From CAYWMY01 sp046352935 (GTDB taxonomy: Bacteria; Pseudomonadota; Gammaproteobacteria; Steroidobacterales; Steroidobacteraceae), in contig JAXMGR010000007.1 in assembly GCA_046352935.1 (NCBI GenBank), positions 124,001-188,000 of the forward strand: DNA of 64,000 bases, read 5' to 3'. The notes beneath the pieces were generated by a model that was not told where the DNA came from, did no database searches, and saw only the letters and a program-made list of their open reading frames with translations. Positions 14,517 to 23,135 of this stretch are shown piece by piece. The number at the start of each line of letters is the position of its first letter. The first letter of the stretch is position 1. A program made the position numbers and the translations under genes.

Positions 14517-15295
14517 CAACGCTCGCCGGGATGCAGGCGGCGCTGCAGCGTGCGCTCTGCGGAGACGATCGGGACGTGGAGCTGCTGGTCGTGTCGGACG
14601 GTCGCCTGGATGCGGCCCGGCGCGTCGCGATCTACCGGCACGCCTGTGTAACGAGACTGGTCGGTGCGCTCGCGGAGGCGTATCCGGCTCTGCGGCAAGC
14701 GCTCGGCGAACGGCGGTTCGAGGATCTCGCGCGCGAGTATGTCGCCGCCCATCCGTCCCGGTCCGCGTCGATCCGCTGGTTCGGCCGCGAGCTCGCAGAC
14801 TTCCTCGAAACACGCGGACGTGGACTGCGGTGGCAGGGGCTCGCCGAGCTCGCGCGCTGGGAATGGACGCTCGCACTGGCCTTCGACGCCGCAGATGCAC
14901 GACCCGTCGACGAGCACGCGCTCGCGGGCCTGGCGCCTGCGGACTGGGGCCGGCTCTGCCTGCGGTTCGTGCCGTCGCTGCAGCGCATCGACCTCGCGAC
15001 GAATGCGCTCGACGGGTGGCGCGCCGCGACGCAGGGCGCGCCGCGTCCGACGCGGTGGCGCCGGGAGTCTCGCGTGTCATGGGTGGCCTGGCGGAGGGAG
15101 CTCACGACATCGTTCCGCTCCATGGCCGCGGATGAGGCGTCGTGTCTGGATGCGGCCCTGCAGGGCCGCTCGTTCGCGGATCTGTGCGCGAGCCTCGCGT
15201 CGACGGTGGGCGCCGGCGAAGCGCCGCTCCGCGCAGCGACGCTGCTCAGGACCTGGATCGCGGAAGGATGGATCGGCGGATTCGAGCTGGCGTGA
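14513..15295 (+). CDS. bufC: BufC: DUF2063 partner of BufB
   Basis: 260 residues from ATG 14513, overlapping bufB by four bases. The N-terminal RRVAIYRHACVTRLVGAL and EAYPALRQALGERRFEDL form the DNA-binding-like DUF2063 domain. AREYVAAHPSRSASIRWFG follows, then LARWEWTLALAFDA in the C-terminal half. The family is known as the precursor-recruiting partner of DUF692 enzymes. Without the neighbours the gene would be annotated only as DUF2063; the context here makes the role clear. Confidence 0.9.
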   Translation: MTTLAGMQAALQRALCGDDRDVELLVVSDGRLDAARRVAIYRHACVTRLVGALAEAYPALRQALGERRFEDLAREYVAAHPSRSASIRWFGRELADFLETRGRGLRWQGLAELARWEWTLALAFDAADARPVDEHALAGLAPADWGRLCLRFVPSLQRIDLATNALDGWRAATQGAPRPTRWRRESRVSWVAWRRELTTSFRSMAADEASCLDAALQGRSFADLCASLASTVGAGEAPLRAATLLRTWIAEGWIGGFELA

Positions 15296-15315
15296 CGGGC
15301 AGCAAGGGGACAGTG

Positions 15316-15783
15316 ATGAACGCGTTGACGCGACTGAACGATCTTCTGGCCCGCGGACTGGCACCGCTCGCGGATCTCGTGGCGCTGGCCATCCGCGTGC
15401 ACGTCGGCTGGCAGTTCATGAAGTCGGGGCTCCTCAAGCTCCAGGACTGGAGCACGACGCTCTACCTGTTCGAGAACGAATACCGCGTGCCCGTACTGTC
15501 GCCGCACGCGGCGGCTTTCGCCGGCACCACGGGCGAACTGCTGTTCCCGGTCCTGCTGTTTCTCGGCCTCGGCGGGCGCCTCGGCGCGCTCGGCATGTCC
15601 GCCGTGAACGCGATGGCCGTGATCGCCTACGCACACGTGCTGCTGCAGGACGGCTTCGAAGCCGCGATCGGCCAGCACGTGCTGTGGGCATGGCTGCTCG
15701 TCGTGATCGCGGTCCATGGACCGGGCCGGCTCTCCATCGACCGCTGGCTCGCGCGCCGCCATGCACCCGCGGGTCGCTACTGA
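15316..15783 (+). CDS. DoxX-family membrane protein of the bufferin operon
   Basis: 155 residues from ATG 15316 with several membrane segments: the region from DLVALAIRVHVGWQFMKSG, GELLFPVLLFLGLGG, SAVNAMAVIAYAHV and VLWAWLLVVIAVHG. This four-helix pattern with the early R-x-x-x-G-W-x-F-x-x-x-G-L-x-K motif is DoxX. DoxX proteins are quinone-linked or otherwise redox-associated membrane proteins and are regularly found in bufferin operons. It may supply or receive electrons for the periplasmic modification step, but that is inference. Confidence 0.88.
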   Translation: MNALTRLNDLLARGLAPLADLVALAIRVHVGWQFMKSGLLKLQDWSTTLYLFENEYRVPVLSPHAAAFAGTTGELLFPVLLFLGLGGRLGALGMSAVNAMAVIAYAHVLLQDGFEAAIGQHVLWAWLLVVIAVHGPGRLSIDRWLARRHAPAGRY

Positions 15784-15928
15784 GCTGCTGGTCGCGTCGG
15801 CCGTGCGCGGCCCTGCGCGCGACGGACCAGCGCTTCATGCCATGGGCCGTCGACGCGGGCGGTACCGTGCGATACTGCGTCCCGGGTTTCGTCGGTGCCG
15901 TGGCTCATCCGGCGTGGGGGCGGGGACG

Positions 15929-16555
15929 ATGGTGGATCATGTTCCGACCGTGGAGGCCGCGGGCGGACTCGCCGATCCGCGCTTCACGGCGGAGCTGCGG
16001 GTACAGATGCTGAAGTTCGCGACCCTGCAGCTCGGCGATGCGGTGCTCGCCGAGGATGCCGTGCAGGAGGCCCTCGTGGGCGCGCTCAGGAACGCGGCGT
16101 CGTTCCGCGGTGCCGCCGCGCTCCGGACCTGGGTGTTCTCGATCCTCCGGAACAAGATCGCCGACGCGCTGCGCCAGCGCGCACGCTACGTCTTCGAGGG
16201 CAGTCTTCCCGCGGGCGCTGCCGATACCGACGACGACGCCGGCCCGCTCCCGTCGGTCTTCGATGCGCGCGGCCACTGGCAGGACGGGCAGCTGGCCAGC
16301 GACTGGCCCGATCCCGAAGCGTCGCTGGAGCAGGCGCAGTTCTGGCAGGTGTTCAGCACCTGCCTCGACGGACTGCCGCCCCGTCAGTCCCGCGTGCTCA
16401 TGATGCGCGAGTTCGTCGAACTCGAGCCCGAGGAGATCTGCAGGGCGGTCGGCATCAGCACTTCGAACCTGCACGTGACGCTGCACCGCGCGCGCCTGAA
16501 GCTCAGGGCGTGTCTCGAGGAGTGCTGGTTCGGCAAAGGCGCTCGGCCATGCTGA
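15929..16555 (+). CDS. ECF RNA polymerase sigma factor
   Basis: 208 residues from ATG 15929 behind a GGGG-rich ribosome site. Region 2 is seen in MLKFATLQLGDAVLAEDAVQE and FRGAAALRTWVFSILRNKI. Region 4 is LPPRQSRVLMMREFVELEP followed by EEICRAVGISTSNLHVTLHRARLKL, the helix-turn-helix that reads the -35 element. The acidic linker of about 50 residues is longer than in many ECF factors. The gene follows the bufferin genes and overlaps a zf-HC2 anti-sigma, so it probably switches the operon on in response to metal. Confidence 0.9.
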   Translation: MVDHVPTVEAAGGLADPRFTAELRVQMLKFATLQLGDAVLAEDAVQEALVGALRNAASFRGAAALRTWVFSILRNKIADALRQRARYVFEGSLPAGAADTDDDAGPLPSVFDARGHWQDGQLASDWPDPEASLEQAQFWQVFSTCLDGLPPRQSRVLMMREFVELEPEEICRAVGISTSNLHVTLHRARLKLRACLEECWFGKGARPC

Positions 16556-16728
16556 GCTGCCACGATGCGACGCGCATGCTGTCCGAGGCACAGGAACGCA
16601 GGCTCGGCGTCCTGGAGCGTGTGTCGCTCCGGCTGCACCTCGCGATCTGTGCCGCGTGCCGCCGGTTCGATCGGCAGCTGCCGCTGCTGCGCCACGCGAT
16701 GCGCGCGTTCCGCGACCGGAGGGAATGA
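16549..16728 (+). CDS. zf-HC2-type anti-sigma factor
   Basis: 59 residues from ATG 16549, overlapping the sigma stop. SCHDATRMLSEAQE then LRLHLAICAACRRFDRQ gives the H-x3-C-x2-C zinc motif plus the upstream Cys of zf-HC2 anti-sigma domains. There is no membrane segment, so it should be a soluble, zinc- or redox-sensitive inhibitor of the preceding ECF factor. It is a minimal version of the family. Confidence 0.85.
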   Translation: MLSCHDATRMLSEAQERRLGVLERVSLRLHLAICAACRRFDRQLPLLRHAMRAFRDRRE

Positions 16729-16837
16729 CGGTGCCGGCGGCGTTGAGGTCCCGCGGTGAGTCGCAGGGCGGGACGCCGCAGTGCCCTTGCGACGGGGTAC
16801 AGTGGTGTCCTCCGGATTCCGGATCGGTGACGCCGTC

Positions 16838-17377
16838 ATGATGCGCGAAGCGGTCCTGTCGTTCTGGTTCGAGGATCTCTCGCCCGCGCAGTGGTGGCGC
16901 GCCGATGCGGACCTCGATGCGACGATCCGAGCGCGCTTCGGTGCGCTGCACGAGGCGGCCGTCGCCTGCGAGCTCTTCGAGTGGCGCGGAACACCCGAGG
17001 GGCGCCTCGCCGAGATCCTCGTCCTCGATCAGTTCTCGCGGAACATCCACCGCGGTACGCCGCGGGCCTTCGCCGCGGACGCGCTCGCGCTCGGGCTCGC
17101 GCAGGAGGCCGTCGCGCTCGGCATCGACGCCGTGCTCAGGCCGCCGCGGCTCGCCTTTCTCTACCTGCCCTACATGCACAGCGAGTCGCGCCGGATCCAC
17201 GAGATCGCGGTGCGGCTGTTCGACACGCCGGGCCTCGAGGAGAACCTCGCTGCCGAGCTGGAGCACAAGGCCGTCGTCGACCGCTTCGGCCGCTATCCGC
17301 ACCGCAATGCGGCGCTGGGTCGTGCCTCGACGCCGGAGGAAGTGGAGTTCCTGGGACAGCCCGGCTCCGGGTTCTGA
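16838..17377 (+). CDS. DUF924-family protein
   Basis: 179 residues from ATG 16838. VLSFWFEDLSPAQWW, then EILVLDQFSRNIHRGTPRAF and RLAFLYLPYMHSES are hallmark stretches of DUF924, an all-helical TPR-like family. The C-terminal VVDRFGRYPHRNAALGR and GRASTPEEVEFL are also conserved. The molecular role is not known. It starts about 110 bp after the anti-sigma gene and need not belong to that operon. Confidence 0.9.
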   Translation: MMREAVLSFWFEDLSPAQWWRADADLDATIRARFGALHEAAVACELFEWRGTPEGRLAEILVLDQFSRNIHRGTPRAFAADALALGLAQEAVALGIDAVLRPPRLAFLYLPYMHSESRRIHEIAVRLFDTPGLEENLAAELEHKAVVDRFGRYPHRNAALGRASTPEEVEFLGQPGSGF

Positions 17378-17593
17378 TGGGGGTCGCTCGCGCTGCGCGC
17401 GGCACTCGTCGAGGCCGAAGTCCCGTGGGGACGGATTGAATCGGCGATCGGGCGAACCATCCCGGCGGCCCGGAATCCAATCGATCCACCGCATCCATCC
17501 CGGCTGCGGCGGAATCGCTGCGGCCTGCGCAGCCCGTAGACCGGACACTGCGTCCGGCGTCCGCCGGACACCCACTCGGAGGAGGCATCGGTC

Positions 17594-18217
17594 ATGGACA
17601 AGCCATTCAGGTACACCCGGCTCTCGCGGGAGGATGCGGCCTGTCTGCTGGTGGACCACCAGTCGGGCCTGATTTCGCTGGTGCAGGACTTCTCACCGGC
17701 CGAGTTCAAGAACAACGTGCTGGCGCTGGCCGCGAGTGCGCGGTACTTCGGGCTGCCGACCATCCTGACGACGAGCTTCGAGAACGGACCCAACGGTCCG
17801 CTGGTGCCGGAGCTGAAGGAGATGTTCGCCGGCGCGCCGTACATCGCGCGGCCCGGGAACATCAATGCCTGGGACAACGACGACTTCGTCGCAGCCGTGA
17901 AGGCGACGGGCCGGCGGCAGCTCGTCATCGCGGGTGTGGTCACGGAGGTCTGCGTGGCGTTCCCCGCGCTCTCGGCCGTCGAGGCGGGCTACGAGGTGTT
18001 CGTGGTGACCGATGCCTCGGGTACGTTCAACGAAGTGACGCGCCACGCGGCCTGGGCGCGCATGGCAGCGGCCGGTGTGCAGCTCATGAACTGGTTCGGC
18101 GTGGCCTGCGAACTGCACCGCGACTGGCGCAACGACGTCGAGGGTCTGGGGGCATTGTTCTCGGCGCACATCCCGAACTACCGGAATCTGATCACGAGCT
18201 ACCTGGCGCGGCAGTAG
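17594..18217 (+). CDS. YcaC-type isochorismatase-family hydrolase
   Basis: 207 residues with GGAGGA before the ATG. AACLLVDHQSGLISLVQD contains the catalytic Asp, the middle Lys lies in the VKATGRRQLVIAGV region, and VVTEVCVAFPALSAVE carries the nucleophilic Cys of this alpha/beta hydrolase fold. The family closest in pattern is YcaC, an octameric enzyme with uncertain substrate. The C-terminal HIPNYRNLITSYL is also shared with YcaC-like proteins. It stands alone between intergenic stretches. Confidence 0.88.
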   Translation: MDKPFRYTRLSREDAACLLVDHQSGLISLVQDFSPAEFKNNVLALAASARYFGLPTILTTSFENGPNGPLVPELKEMFAGAPYIARPGNINAWDNDDFVAAVKATGRRQLVIAGVVTEVCVAFPALSAVEAGYEVFVVTDASGTFNEVTRHAAWARMAAAGVQLMNWFGVACELHRDWRNDVEGLGALFSAHIPNYRNLITSYLARQ

Positions 18218-18526
18218 CGGCGCGACGAGTGCGTCGCCCTGCAACGCACGAGGCCCTGTCGCGTTGACTCCGCACGTCACCGGACATGTACCTATGGTAA
18301 CCGGGCGAGTCCGGGCATAATATTAGAAAATGCTAAATTAGAGTGTACTGTAAGTCGCAGGGGCCGGAACGATGGGAATCGGGGCCAAGGTGCGACGGCG
18401 CGTGACCTGGACCGCCAGCGCGACCGTGACCACGCATGGCTCGGGGACCAGGAGCAGCGGACGGCGGCGGAGCGCGATCGACTGCAGGCGCAGGACCGTC
18501 TGCAGCAGCAGGACCGGCAGAGGGTC
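18218..18526 (+). other. Intergenic stretch before the coiled-coil ORF
   Basis: The first 130 bases hold an AT-richer island around 18318-18355 (CATAATATTAGAAAATGC), unusual for this genome and a plausible promoter region. From about 18370 the frame of the following ORF is open upstream and encodes the same Arg/Asp/Gln-rich helix, but no start codon lies in that frame. An ATG at 18372 with an upstream AGGGG is in a different frame. A frameshift close to 18390 would join them. Confidence 0.4.
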
Positions 18527-18778
18527 ATGGGAACGGACAATACCGAGGCGGCGCGGCGACGCACGCTGGAGCAGGAGATGGCGCGCATCCGCGATCGCCA
18601 GCAGAGCGCGGCAGAGGAGCGCGAGCGGCTGCAGGAGCGGCTGCAGGAGCGGCTGCAGCTCGTCGATCAGCAGATGGAGCAGGTCCGCGCGCGCGAGCAG
18701 CTGCTGCAGCAGCAGGAAGCGAAGCTGCGGGAGCGGCTGCAGCTGGAGGCGGGTGGCTCGCCTGCAGCTCCGCGCTGA
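18527..18778 (+). CDS. Short coiled-coil protein
   Basis: 83 residues, nearly all one helix rich in Glu, Arg, Gln and Leu, with the tandem units RLQERLQERLQ and later AREQLLQQQEAKLRERLQL. Homologous-looking sequence extends upstream without a start codon, so the protein may be N-terminally longer (about 135 residues) with a frameshift near 18390. There is no signal peptide or membrane span. Function unknown; low-complexity repeats of this kind also arise by slippage. Confidence 0.45.
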   Translation: MGTDNTEAARRRTLEQEMARIRDRQQSAAEERERLQERLQERLQLVDQQMEQVRAREQLLQQQEAKLRERLQLEAGGSPAAPR

Positions 18779-18884
18779 GGGCGCGCGCCTCGTTCGAGCC
18801 GTCCGCAGCGTTTCGGTGCGTGGGAGATCGCGCGGTGCAACAGCAGGATCCGGGAGGTCCCGGAGTGGAAAAAGGAGCTGACCC

Positions 18885-19466
18885 ATGAATACACGGTTCT
18901 TGATGCATGCCTTCGTCGTCGCGGTCGGAACGACCGGCGCGTTGCTGTCGACGGCTGTGACCGCGGCGGATCTGCCCGCCCGCGGCCCGGTGCCGTTCGC
19001 GACCTACGATGCCAACGGCGATGGCGCCGTCAGCGAGGCGGAGTTCAACGCGGTGCGTGAGAAGCGCCAGACCGACGGACGCCCCATGCTGCGGGCGCCG
19101 TCATTCGCGGAGCTGGACGCCAACCACGATGGCCGGCTGTCGCCCGATGAACTCGCGGCGGGTCAGCGTGCCGGCATGGGCGGTGGCATGGTTGGCTCCA
19201 AGGCCGGACCCGGTCCGGGCGGCGGTCGTGGCAACATGCCGGCGTTCGCGGACTTCGATCTCGACAAGAACGGCAGGATGACCGAAGCCGAGTTCGACGA
19301 GGCGCGTGCCGCGCGCATGAAACAGCGCGCCGAGGAAGGCCGCATGATGCGCGGCATGGCGGACGGTTGCACTTTCGCGGAGATCGACACGAACCACGAT
19401 GGTTCCGTGACTCCGGAGGAGTTCGCCGTGCACCAGGCGGCGCAGCGCCAGCGCAAGGGCCCGTAG
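18885..19466 (+). CDS. Secreted EF-hand calcium-binding protein
   Basis: 193 residues. A Sec signal peptide ends near STAVTAADL. Four EF-hand loops are visible: DANGDGAVSEAE, DANHDGRLSPDE, DLDKNGRMTEAE and DTNHDGSVTPEE, in two pairs separated by a Gly/Pro/Met-rich linker of about 35 residues. All four loops have Asp at position 1 and Glu at position 12, so they should bind calcium. It acts in the periplasm or outside; no partner is evident. GGAGCTGACCC precedes the ATG. Confidence 0.88.
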   Translation: MNTRFLMHAFVVAVGTTGALLSTAVTAADLPARGPVPFATYDANGDGAVSEAEFNAVREKRQTDGRPMLRAPSFAELDANHDGRLSPDELAAGQRAGMGGGMVGSKAGPGPGGGRGNMPAFADFDLDKNGRMTEAEFDEARAARMKQRAEEGRMMRGMADGCTFAEIDTNHDGSVTPEEFAVHQAAQRQRKGP

Positions 19467-19512
19467 CCGCGGGCGGGTCCGGGCTGCGCCGCGGGTTGTC
19501 GCGATGTCCCGG

Positions 19513-20730
19513 TTATCCGCGCCGGAGCCCGGCTTCCACGGTCCGCACTGCGGCAGATGAATCGACGGCCTGCGACCGCAACGGCAGCACGCAGCGCACC
19601 TGCGTGCCGCCGTAATGGCGGTCGGCGATCACCAGTTTGGCGCCGATCTCCATGGCACGGAATCGCATGCTGCGGATGCCGAGTCCGGGGAACGAACGGG
19701 CCTCGGCGCACATGCCCCTGCCGTCGTCGTCGATCGTGAGTGACAGCAGATCCGGCTGCTCGATGAGTTCGATGCCGATGTGTGTCGCGCCCGAGTGACG
19801 ACGCGCATTGTTGACGGCCTCCTGCACGAGGCGGAAGAGGTGATGGGCGGTGGCTGCATCCGGTTCGCGGGCGAGCCTGTGGCCGGTGTGCAGCGTGATC
19901 GGTGCGCCGGGTCCCTGGTTCAGGAGCCTGCAGTAGCGCTGCAGGAATCCGACCAGTCCGTGTTCGTCGACGGTGAACGTCGCCTCCGAATAGGCGAGGT
20001 CGCGGCACTGCCGGATCGCCTCGGACGCCAGCATGCCGATCGTCGTGGCCTGTTCCTGGGTGGCCTCGTCGCAGCCCTGCAACCGCGCCTGCAGGGATGC
20101 GACGGCGAGACTGATGCCTGTGAGTTGCTGCCCGAGACCGTCGTGCAACTCGGCCGCGATGCGGCTCGCCTCGTGGATCTCGAGCTGGCGCAGCTGCTGT
20201 TCCCGTCCGCGCAGTCTTTGTCGGAGCGCGGTGGCGGCGCGCTGCTCGCAGTGCAGGACGATCAGCCGTTCAGCCTGCCGGGCGAGTGCGCGCAGCATTT
20301 CCAGCTGCCGTGCCGTGAACGTGCGCGGCACCGTGTCGACGACGCAGAGCACACCCACCGCATGGCCGCCCGCGACGCGGATGGGCACGCCGGCGTAGAA
20401 GCGGATGCCCGGCGAGTCCGTCACGAGCGGGTTCGGAGCGAATCGCGGGTCACGTGCGGCATCGGGAACGATCAGACCGCCGGGCGTCAGGATCGCATGC
20501 GCGCAGAAGGCGTATTCGCGCGGCGTCTCTGTGGCCTCGATGCCCACACGCGCCTTGAACCACTGGCGCGTCCGGTCGACGAGGCTCACGAGCGCGATCG
20601 GCGTGTCGCAGGCGAGGGCGGCCAGCTGGACCAGCGAATCGAAGGCCGGTTCGGGCGGCGTGTCGAGCAGGTCGAGTGAATGGAGGGCGCTGAGGCGGGC
20701 GGCTTCGTTGGCGGAATCCAAGGGATGCAT
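19513..20730 (-). CDS. GAF-domain sensor histidine kinase, HisKA_3 type
   Basis: 405 residues from ATG 20730. The N-terminal two fifths form a GAF domain of the type found in free-standing diguanylate cyclases and kinases (FDSLVQLAALACDTPIALVS, then REYAFCAHAIL and FYAGVPIRV). The dimerisation helix is SRIAAELHDGLGQQLTG with His at about residue 196. The ATPase has LVQEAVNNARRHS and DDDGRGM. There is no membrane span. It lies 3' of a NarL-type regulator and kinase on the same strand, and the two GAF domains are clearly related, so they may feed the same regulator. Confidence 0.88.
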   Translation of the reverse strand: MHPLDSANEAARLSALHSLDLLDTPPEPAFDSLVQLAALACDTPIALVSLVDRTRQWFKARVGIEATETPREYAFCAHAILTPGGLIVPDAARDPRFAPNPLVTDSPGIRFYAGVPIRVAGGHAVGVLCVVDTVPRTFTARQLEMLRALARQAERLIVLHCEQRAATALRQRLRGREQQLRQLEIHEASRIAAELHDGLGQQLTGISLAVASLQARLQGCDEATQEQATTIGMLASEAIRQCRDLAYSEATFTVDEHGLVGFLQRYCRLLNQGPGAPITLHTGHRLAREPDAATAHHLFRLVQEAVNNARRHSGATHIGIELIEQPDLLSLTIDDDGRGMCAEARSFPGLGIRSMRFRAMEIGAKLVIADRHYGGTQVRCVLPLRSQAVDSSAAVRTVEAGLRRG

Positions 20731-20875
20731 GTCCTTTGCGGGCTGATGCCGCCCGTAGCGGTTCGACTCCCGGTGATCTTGATGGGGGCGCCCCCGTAAC
20801 ATGTATCGGAAATGCCTGTTTTATGCGTGAGGGAACCCCTACGACGGCTGGGCGGGGTCGGCGAGGCGGTGCAGT

Positions 20876-21532
20876 TCAGCCCTGCAGCAGTCCCTTGAGC
20901 AGCGCGTAGCGCGCGAGCGCTGCGTTGTTCTCGAGGCCCAGCTTCTCGAGGATGCGGCTGCGCCAACTCGTGACCGTCTTGGGCGAGACGTGCAGTTCTT
21001 CCGCGATCGAGACGAGCGACCGGCCGGCCGCGATGCGCAGGAAGACCTCCAGTTCGCGGGGCGTGAGCCGCTCGTGCGGCTCCAGCCCCGAATCGCCGTC
21101 GAGCACCGTGCCGGCCAGCCGCACGGCGACCTCCGGGCTCAAATAGCGGCCGCCGGCCGCGACACGGCGTACCGCCGCCGCAAGTTCGTCGGCCGCCATG
21201 TCCTTGGAGAGGAAGCCGGCCGCCCCGTGGCGCAGTGCCTGGATCGCGTACTGGTCATCGCGATGTGAACTCAGGATCAGCACGGGCGGCAGGGATGCAC
21301 GCCGGGTCTGCGCAGCCTTCAGCAGGTCGAAGCCGCTGCCGTCGGGCAGTGCCAGGTCGACGACGACCACGTCGCAGGGCTGCGCCCCCAGTGCCTCGAG
21401 CGCCTCGGCTTTCGTACCGGCCTCTGCCACGACGACGAGATCCGGATGCTCGTTCAGGATGGTGCGCAGCCCCGCGCGAACGACGGCGTGGTCGTCCACG
21501 ATCAGGACCCGGCGGCGCGCCGTGGCGTTCAT
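20876..21532 (-). CDS. NarL/LuxR-family response regulator
   Basis: 218 residues from ATG 21532. The receiver starts RRVLIVDDHAVVRAG (acidic pair at 14-15), the phospho-acceptor Asp is residue 59 in VVVVDLALPDG, and Lys follows in AAGFLSKDM. The C-terminal LTPRELEVFLRIAAGRSL with SIAEELHVSPKTVTSWRSRI is a LuxR HTH. The start overlaps the stop of the upstream kinase (ATGA), so the two are made together and are almost surely partners. Confidence 0.92.
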   Translation of the reverse strand: MNATARRRVLIVDDHAVVRAGLRTILNEHPDLVVVAEAGTKAEALEALGAQPCDVVVVDLALPDGSGFDLLKAAQTRRASLPPVLILSSHRDDQYAIQALRHGAAGFLSKDMAADELAAAVRRVAAGGRYLSPEVAVRLAGTVLDGDSGLEPHERLTPRELEVFLRIAAGRSLVSIAEELHVSPKTVTSWRSRILEKLGLENNAALARYALLKGLLQG

Positions 21533-23064
21533 GCCAGCCTCCGCGGCAGTTCGACCACGATGCGCGTGCCGGCACCCGGCCGGCTGTCGACGGTGGCGCG
21601 GCCACCGAGTTCGCGTGCGCGTTCCCGCACGCCGACCAGGCCGTAGTGGTCGCCGGCCACCTGCGTGGCATCGAAACCGCAGCCGTCGTCGCCGACCTCG
21701 AGGCGCACGGTCCGGGCGTCCGTCACGAGCCGCACCGTCACTTCGTTCGCGGCCGCGTGCCGCTGCACGTTGGTCAGCGCTTCCTGCAGCACGCGATACA
21801 GCGCGGTCGAGGTTTCGTCCGACACTTCGTTCGTGTCGCCTTCGACGGTCACGTCGATGGCGATGCCGCTCAGTGCCTCGACCTGCCGCGCGAGGTGACA
21901 CACGGCGGCGGCGAGGCCGAGATCGTCGAGCAGCGGCGGACGCAGGTTGGCGACGAGGCCCTGCATCGCCTGAACTGCCTGTGTCAGCGCGGCGTCGACC
22001 TCCGCGACCCGTGGCGCCAGCGCGGGATCCCCGTCGCCGGCCCGGGCCAGTGCCGCGAGACGCAGACGGACCGCGGTCATGGCCTGGCCGCATTCGTCGT
22101 GCAGCGTGCGGGCGATGCGGTGCCGCTCCGCCTCGATCTCCTCGTGCAGACGCGCATTGAGCAGCCGCAGCTGTGCATTCTGGCGCTGCTCCTCCTCCCG
22201 TACGCGGGCCGAGACGTCGATGCCGACGACGAATATGCCGCGCACGCCCTCGGGGCCGGTGTCCGGCGTGAACGTGACGTGCATCGTGCGCTCGCCGTAT
22301 CGCTGCGAGACGAAGTCGAAACTCACGGTCTCTCCCGCGAGGGCACGGGCGAACATCACCTCGGATTTCTCGTCGAGGTCGAGCAGCTCAGCGCGACGCC
22401 GACCGACCACGTCGTCGACGGAGCGTCCGACCCAGCGTGCGAATGCACGGTTGGCGAACTGGAAGCGCCCGTCCGGGGCGACGTAGAGGATCACGGCCGG
22501 CACGGCATCGGTGATGGTGCGCAGCCGCTGTTCCTGGCGTACGAGGTCGGTGCGCGCCGCGACGAGGTACCTTCGGTCGGCGCGCGCCTCGATCAGGGCC
22601 GTCACGATCGCAGCCAGGTTGCCGAGCGTGGCGACCTGGTCCGCATCGAGCCCGCGCGGTCGGTGGTCCATGGTGCACAGCGTGCCGAGCGCATGTCCGT
22701 CGCCGGTGACCAGCGGCGCGCCCGCGTAGAAGCGGATGGCCGGCGGTTGTGTCACCAGTGGACTGTCGGCGAAGCGCGGGTCGAGGGATGCGTCCGGGAC
22801 GACCATGACCCGCGGCTCGCGGATGGTGTGCGTGCAGAACGAGATGTCGCGCGGCGTGGTCCTGATGTCGCCGAAGCCATGACTGGCCTTGATCCACTGT
22901 CGGTCACGGTCGACGAGGACGATGAGCGCGATGGGGGTGCGGAACAGCCGCGCGACCAGATCCACGATGTCGTCGAAGACGGCCTCGCGCGGCGAGTCGA
23001 GGATCCTCAGGGCTTCCAGCGTCGCCAGGCGCTGGTTCTCGTCGGTCGAAAGGGTGGTGCTCAT
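21529..23064 (-). CDS. GAF-PAS sensor histidine kinase, HisKA_3 type
   Basis: 511 residues from ATG 23064. The GAF domain (VFDDIVDLVARLFRTPIALI, then RDISFCTHTIREPRVMVV) is followed by a PAS domain near residue 190 (RTITDAVPAVILYVAPDGRF). HRIARTLHDECGQAMTAVRL holds the phospho-acceptor His at about residue 322. LQEALTNVQRHAAA and GDDGCGFD are the N and G1 boxes of the ATPase. No membrane span is seen. It is co-translated with the NarL-type regulator downstream. The stimulus is unknown; it borders the nos island but is transcribed away from it. Confidence 0.9.
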   Translation of the reverse strand: MSTTLSTDENQRLATLEALRILDSPREAVFDDIVDLVARLFRTPIALIVLVDRDRQWIKASHGFGDIRTTPRDISFCTHTIREPRVMVVPDASLDPRFADSPLVTQPPAIRFYAGAPLVTGDGHALGTLCTMDHRPRGLDADQVATLGNLAAIVTALIEARADRRYLVAARTDLVRQEQRLRTITDAVPAVILYVAPDGRFQFANRAFARWVGRSVDDVVGRRRAELLDLDEKSEVMFARALAGETVSFDFVSQRYGERTMHVTFTPDTGPEGVRGIFVVGIDVSARVREEEQRQNAQLRLLNARLHEEIEAERHRIARTLHDECGQAMTAVRLRLAALARAGDGDPALAPRVAEVDAALTQAVQAMQGLVANLRPPLLDDLGLAAAVCHLARQVEALSGIAIDVTVEGDTNEVSDETSTALYRVLQEALTNVQRHAAANEVTVRLVTDARTVRLEVGDDGCGFDATQVAGDHYGLVGVRERARELGGRATVDSRPGAGTRIVVELPRRLA

Positions 23065-23135
23065 CCCGTTGCATCCATCGCCGGCCACGGCACCGGGCCG
23101 CGCCCCTGCGATGCCGGATGATACCGCTTCGCATT

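Noticed and set aside
18372..18881. Arg/Ser-rich 169-codon frame overlapping the coiled-coil ORF
   Set aside because: Its composition is typical of a shadow frame; the heptad-like pattern lies in the other frame.
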